This document shows, one piece after another, positions 60,159 to 64,000 of a stretch of DNA of 64,000 bases (the first letter of the stretch is position 1; each line of letters starts with the position of its first letter). The notes under the pieces are model-generated. The model made no database searches, was not told where the DNA came from, and worked only from the letters and a program-made list of their open reading frames with translations. The position numbers were made by a program, and so were the translations under genes. Source of the DNA: Agromyces albus (GTDB lineage: Bacteria > Actinomycetota > Actinomycetes > Actinomycetales > Microbacteriaceae); the NCBI RefSeq assembly GCF_030815405.1, contig NZ_JAUSWX010000001.1:3472001-3536000 (forward strand), written 5' to 3'.

Positions 60159-61901
60159 GTGACGACCCCGACGACAACGGATGCCGCTCCCCAACGCCCG
60201 GCCGGCACCGACCGTGGCAACCGCCCGCCACGCCCCGCTTCGCGTCCGCACGGCCAGTGGAAGATCGACGGCACCACTCCGCTCAACGCCAACGAGGTGT
60301 GGAAGCAGGAAGACGGCGGCCTCGCCGTGCGCGAGCGCATCGAAAACACCTACGCCGCGGGCGGCTTCGCGTCGATCGACCCGACCGACCTGCACGGCCG
60401 GTTCCGCTGGTGGGGCCTCTACACGCAACGCAAGCCCGGCATCGACGGCGGCAAGACCGCAACCCTCGAACCGCACGAGCTCGAAGACGAGTACTTCATG
60501 CTCCGGGTGCGCATCGACGGCGGCCAGCTCACGACGCAGCAGCTCCGCGTGATCGGCGAGATCTCCACCGAGTTCGCCCGCGACAGCGCCGACCTCACCG
60601 ACCGCCAGAACGTGCAGCTGCACTGGGTTCGCGTCGAAGACGTGCCCGAGATCTGGCGGCGCCTCGAAGCCGTCGGGCTCGGCACGACCGAGGCGTGCGG
60701 CGACGTGCCGCGAGTCGTGCTCGGCTCCCCGGTCGCCGGCATCGCCGCCGACGAGCTCATCGACCCGACGCCCTCGATCGACGCCATCACCGAGCGGTAC
60801 ATCGGCATCCCCGAACTCGCGAACCTGCCGCGCAAGTTCAAGACGGCGATCACGGGCCACCCCAGCCAAGACGTCGTGCACGAGATCAACGACGTCGGCT
60901 TCGTCGCCGTGACCCACCCCGAACTCGGCGTCGGCTACGACCTGTGGGTCGGCGGCGGCCTCTCGACGAGCGCGCACCTCGCGGTGCGGCTCGGCACGTT
61001 CGTCGCCCCCGAGCAGGTTCCCGACGTCTGGTTCGGCGTCGCCGCGATCTTCCGCGACTACGGCTACCGGCGCCTGCGCAACAAGGCGCGCCTCAAGTAC
61101 CTCGTCGCCGACTGGGGCCCCGAGAAGTTCCGCGAGGTGCTCGAGACCGAGTACCTCGGCGCCCCGCTTCCCGACGGCCCGGCAGCTCCCAAGCCGCGCA
61201 CGCAGGGCGACCACGTGGGCGTGCACCGCCAGCACGACGGCCGCTACTACATCGGCGTCACGCCGTTCGTCGGACGCGTCTCGGGCTCCAAGCTCACCGC
61301 CCTCGCCGACCTCCTCGAGCGCCACGGCTCGGGCCGCTTGCGCACGACGCCGCACCAGAAGCTCGTGCTGCTCGACATCGAGGAGCGCGACGTCGAGCAG
61401 GTCGTCGCCGAGCTCGAGGAGCTCGGCCTCTCGGCGAAGCCGAGCGTCTTCCGCCGCGGCACGATCGCGTGCACGGGCATCGAGTTCTGCAAGCTCGCGA
61501 TCGTCGAGACGAAGCAGACCGCGACCGACGCGGTGCTCGCGCTCGAGGAGCGGCTCGCCGGGCTCGACCTGCCGCATCCGCTCAGCCTGCACGTGAACGG
61601 ATGCCCCAACTCCTGCGCGCGCATCCAGACCGCCGACATCGGGCTCAAGGGCCAGCTCCTCCCCGACGGCGACGGCGGCCAGACGCCCGGCTTCCAGGTG
61701 CACCTCGGCGGCGGACTCGCGTCGAAGGACCGCGAGGAGGCCGGCCTCGGCCGCACCGTGCGCGGACTCAAGGTGACCGCCGACGGGCTCGTCGACTACG
61801 TCGAGCGGCTCGTGCTGCGGTTCCTCGCCGACCGCGACGCCGCGATCGACGAGACCTTCGCCGAGTGGGCGCACCGAGCCGAAGAGGAGGCACTCCAGTG
61901 A
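60159..61901 (+). CDS. Siroheme/[4Fe-4S] sulfite (nitrite) reductase, ferredoxin type
   Basis: 580 residues from GTG 60159 (GGAAGGAGG upstream). Duplicated ferredoxin-like and siroheme domains: QLRVIGEISTEFARDSADLT, DRQNVQLHW, GDVPRVVLGSPVAG, and cluster cysteines ACTGIEFCKLA (about residue 437-443) and NGCPNSCARIQ (about 481-486). With cysH-cysD-cysN following, reduction of sulfite to sulfide is indicated rather than nitrite reduction. The stop overlaps cysH. Confidence 0.92.
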   Translation: MTTPTTTDAAPQRPAGTDRGNRPPRPASRPHGQWKIDGTTPLNANEVWKQEDGGLAVRERIENTYAAGGFASIDPTDLHGRFRWWGLYTQRKPGIDGGKTATLEPHELEDEYFMLRVRIDGGQLTTQQLRVIGEISTEFARDSADLTDRQNVQLHWVRVEDVPEIWRRLEAVGLGTTEACGDVPRVVLGSPVAGIAADELIDPTPSIDAITERYIGIPELANLPRKFKTAITGHPSQDVVHEINDVGFVAVTHPELGVGYDLWVGGGLSTSAHLAVRLGTFVAPEQVPDVWFGVAAIFRDYGYRRLRNKARLKYLVADWGPEKFREVLETEYLGAPLPDGPAAPKPRTQGDHVGVHRQHDGRYYIGVTPFVGRVSGSKLTALADLLERHGSGRLRTTPHQKLVLLDIEERDVEQVVAELEELGLSAKPSVFRRGTIACTGIEFCKLAIVETKQTATDAVLALEERLAGLDLPHPLSLHVNGCPNSCARIQTADIGLKGQLLPDGDGGQTPGFQVHLGGGLASKDREEAGLGRTVRGLKVTADGLVDYVERLVLRFLADRDAAIDETFAEWAHRAEEEALQ

Positions 61902-62704
61902 GCGCCCGCAACCTCGGTGCCTCCGGGAGTCGAGTGGCGACTCCCGGTGGTCGAGTAGCGACGCCGGAGGCGACGCGTATCGAGGCCACGACCCGCCGCA
62001 ACGCCGACACCCTGCGCGCGCTCGTCGAATCGGGCAACGCGCTGCTCTCGCCCGAGGGCGGCCCCGAGGCATCCGCTGCCGAGGTCGTGGCCTGGGTGGC
62101 CGAGAACTTCTCGGCGGATGCCGCAGCGGTCGCGTGCTCGATGGCCGACGCCGTGCTGCCGCACGTGGTCGCCGCACAGTTGCCCGGCGTCGACGTGCTG
62201 TTCCTCGACACGGGGTACCACTTCACCGAGACCTACGTGACCCGCGACGAGGTGGCCCGTGCGCTCGATGTGCGCGTCGTCGACGTGCTGCCCGAGCAGA
62301 CCGTCGCCGAGCAGGACGCCGAGTTCGGCGCCGAGCTCTTCGCCCGCGACCCGGGCCTCTGCTGTGCACGCCGCAAGGTCGAGCCGCTCCAGCGAGCCCT
62401 CGGCGGCTACGAGTTGTGGTTCACGGGCGTGCGCCGCGAAGAGGCACCGACCCGCGCGAACACGCCGCTCCTCCAGTGGGACGAGCGCAACGGGCTCATC
62501 AAGGTGAACCCGCTCGCGGCCTGGACCTTCGACGAACTGCTCGACTACGCGGGCGCCAACCAGGTGACGGTGAACCTCCTCATGTCGCACGGCTACCCGT
62601 CGATCGGCTGCGAGCCGTGCACCAAGCCCGTCGCCGAGGGCGAAGACCCGAGGTCCGGCCGCTGGGCCGGCCTCGCCAAGACCGAATGCGGATTGCACCT
62701 ATGA
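61898..62704 (+). CDS. cysH: Assimilatory adenylyl-sulfate (APS) reductase
   Basis: 268 residues from GTG 61898, overlapping the upstream stop; GAGGAGG lies ahead. The paired cysteines [12 protein letters not shown] and [10 protein letters not shown] are the [4Fe-4S] ligands that mark APS (not PAPS) reductases; the catalytic C-terminal Cys is in [24 protein letters not shown] binds the nucleotide. The first ~30 residues contain a doubled (S/G)RVATP and are encoded by an inserted copy of the dispersed repeat (61946-61989), so the N-terminus is unusual. Coupled to cysD by ATGA. Confidence 0.94.
   Translation: MSARNLGASGSRVATPGGRVATPEATRIEATTRRNADTLRALVESGNALLSPEGGPEASAAEVVAWVAENFSADAAAVACSMADAVLPHVVAAQLPGVDVLFLDTGYHFTETYVTRDEVARALDVRVVDVLPEQTVAEQDAEFGAELFARDPGLCCARRKVEPLQRALGGYELWFTGVRREEAPTRANTPLLQWDERNGLIKVNPLAAWTFDELLDYAGANQVTVNLLMSHGYPSIGCEPCTKPVAEGEDPRSGRWAGLAKTECGLHL
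61946..61989. repeat. Dispersed GGTGGTCGAGTAG repeat inside the cysH coding region
   Basis: GGTGGTCGAGTAGCGACGCC...CGTATCGAGGCCAC, 44 bases, in frame with cysH and read as [16 protein letters not shown] partial duplicate (AGTCGAGTGGCGACTCCC) lies directly before it. In the other copies the phase gives a stop codon; here the phase is open. Confidence 0.75.
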
Positions 62705-63636
62705 CCGACACCACGTTCTCGCGGGTTCAAGAGGGCGCGCGCACCGAACTCGACGCGCTCGACGTGCTCGAGTCCGAGGCCATCCACATCATCCGCGAGG
62801 TCGTCGCGGAGTTCGAGCGTCCCGTGCTGCTGTTCTCGGGCGGCAAGGACTCCGTCGTCGTGCTGCACCTCGCCGCGAAGGCGTTCTGGCCGGGGCGCGT
62901 GCCGTTCCCGCTGCTGCACGTCGACACGGGCCACAACTTCCCCGAGGTCATCGCGTTCCGCGACGCCACGGTGGAGCGCCTCGGCCTGCGCCTCGAGGTT
63001 GCCGCCGTGCAGGACTACATCGACGACGGTCGCCTCCACGAGCGCGCCGACGGCACCCGCAACCCGCTGCAGACGCAGCCGCTCCTCGACGCGATCGCGG
63101 CCGGCCGGCACGACGCCGTCTTCGGCGGAGCGCGTCGCGACGAAGACAAGGCCCGCGCCAAGGAGCGCATCATCTCGCTGCGCGACGAGTTCGGCCAGTG
63201 GGATCCGCGCAACCAGCGCCCCGAGCTCTGGAGCCTGTACAACGGGCGCCACACCCCGGGCCAGCACGTGCGCGCGTTCCCCATCAGCAACTGGACCGAG
63301 CTCGACGTGTGGAGCTACATCGAGCGCGAAAGCATTCCGCTGCCCGGGCTCTACTTCGCCCACGAGCGCGAGGTCTACCGCCGCGACGGCATGTGGCGCG
63401 CAGTGGGCGAGGTCTCGCCCCCGCGTCCCAACGAGACGGTCGAACTCCGCACGGTTCGGTATCGCACTGTCGGCGACATGAGCTGCACGGGCGCCGTGGA
63501 GTCGGATGCCGCCGACGTCGCCGGCGTCGTGCGCGAGGTGGCCCAGTCCACCCTCACCGAGCGCGGTGCCACGCGCGCCGACGACCGCATCTCCGAGGCT
63601 GCCATGGAGGACCGCAAGAAAGACGGGTACTTCTGA
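62701..63636 (+). CDS. cysD: Sulfate adenylyltransferase subunit 2
   Basis: 311 residues. PP-loop [20 protein letters not shown], then [50 protein letters not shown] and the C-terminal [17 protein letters not shown]. With CysN it makes APS from ATP and sulfate. Coupled to cysH (ATGA) and to cysN (stop/start overlap by one base). Confidence 0.97.
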   Translation: MTDTTFSRVQEGARTELDALDVLESEAIHIIREVVAEFERPVLLFSGGKDSVVVLHLAAKAFWPGRVPFPLLHVDTGHNFPEVIAFRDATVERLGLRLEVAAVQDYIDDGRLHERADGTRNPLQTQPLLDAIAAGRHDAVFGGARRDEDKARAKERIISLRDEFGQWDPRNQRPELWSLYNGRHTPGQHVRAFPISNWTELDVWSYIERESIPLPGLYFAHEREVYRRDGMWRAVGEVSPPRPNETVELRTVRYRTVGDMSCTGAVESDAADVAGVVREVAQSTLTERGATRADDRISEAAMEDRKKDGYF

Positions 63637-64000
63637 TGACCGGCACGCTCTTCCGCTTCGCGACCGCCGGCTCGGTCGACGATGGCAAATCCACGCTCGT
63701 CGGCCGTTTGCTGCACGACTCGAAGGCGATCCTCGCCGACCAGCTCGAGGCCGTCGCGCGCACCTCGGCCGAGCGCGGCTTCGGCGACGGCACGGGCTTC
63801 GACTTCGCACTCCTCACCGACGGACTCCGCGCCGAACGCGAGCAGGGCATCACGATCGACGTCGCCTACCGGTACTTCACCACCGGGGCGCGCAGCTTCA
63901 TCCTCGCCGACTGCCCCGGCCACGTGCAGTACACGCGCAACATGGTCACCGGCGCGACCACGGCCGACGCCGTCGTCGTGCTCATCGACGGCCGCAAGGG
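63636..64000 (+). CDS. cysN: Sulfate adenylyltransferase subunit 1, GTPase (partial, right edge)
   Basis: About 121 residues visible. Elongation-factor-like GTPase: G1 [19 protein letters not shown], switch I-adjacent [20 protein letters not shown] (G2) and G3 [23 protein letters not shown] hydrolysis by CysN drives APS synthesis by CysD. Starts at the last base of the cysD stop; the remainder is beyond the window. Whether a CysC kinase domain is fused cannot be seen. Confidence 0.96.
   Translation, partial: MTGTLFRFATAGSVDDGKSTLVGRLLHDSKAILADQLEAVARTSAERGFGDGTGFDFALLTDGLRAEREQGITIDVAYRYFTTGARSFILADCPGHVQYTRNMVTGATTADAVVVLIDGRK

Overview
The window is high-GC DNA with very dense coding, GTG as well as ATG starts, ATGA stop/start overlaps, HspR-type heat-shock control and a probable deazaflavin-dependent (F420-type) protein. 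It also carries many copies of the sub-motifs gatgccgcggc and gcatccg. Together these point to an actinobacterium, most likely of the family Microbacteriaceae (Agromyces/Microbacterium-like). The family call is an inference from style and gene content, since no rRNA gene is present.

Layout, left to right. 1-14763: the start of clpB (running off the left edge), a YceI-like secreted protein, an F420-type protein, then a LacI-controlled sugar ABC importer ending in a frameshifted GH32/43-like beta-propeller glycosidase. Next come a three-gene type III polyketide operon (synthase, methyltransferase, FAD hydroxylase), clpS-DUF2017, an rRNA-methyltransferase-like gene and a secreted NPLNNG protein. 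14769-19804: a vancomycin-resistance-type island with vanRS on + and vanHAX on -, flanked by two 66-bp copies of the same promoter block. One copy abuts an N-terminally truncated vanY-like peptidase. 19814-24100: hspR-dnaJ-grpE-dnaK with two HAIR operators; a third, weaker HAIR lies at clpB.

24279-36312: transketolase, a GNAT protein, then an operon that reads as the pipecolate/lysine D-pathway: FAD pipecolate-type oxidase, HglS (DUF1338), aminoadipate-semialdehyde dehydrogenase, D-2-hydroxyglutarate dehydrogenase and a ferredoxin. A divergent LysR and a separate aminotransferase would complete conversion to 2-oxoglutarate. A DctA-type symporter with a FadR-like operator and a GntR gene follows.

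37170-45215: a divergent pair of a degenerate COG0523 protein and the cysteine-free ribosomal protein L36 sharing a Zur box, then an amidase plus dipeptide-type ABC operon behind a perfect GntR-type palindrome; its divergent GntR gene is frameshifted. 46094-49480: a TOPRIM protein diverges from a DUF559 nuclease-like gene that is bracketed by two copies of the same ~50-bp palindrome. RIO kinase and a small PPOX-like/DUF2255 protein follow. 49676-52612: an MFS exporter and two divergent histidine-rich MarR-like regulators (one frameshifted) with twin palindromes between them. 52691-59057: a spermidine-type ABC operon ending in a nucleoside deaminase, divergent from a GntR-Cache pair. 59149-64000: sirohydrochlorin chelatase and the assimilatory sulfate operon sir-cysH-cysD-cysN, with cysN cut by the right edge.

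Three genes (4145-3170, 45301-46061, 51892-52520) each carry one apparent single-base indel, so sequencing or assembly error must be considered beside real pseudogenisation. A dispersed ~41-45 bp repeat with the core GGTGGTYGAGTAG occurs four times. No tRNA, rRNA, CRISPR array, transposase or integrase was recognised.
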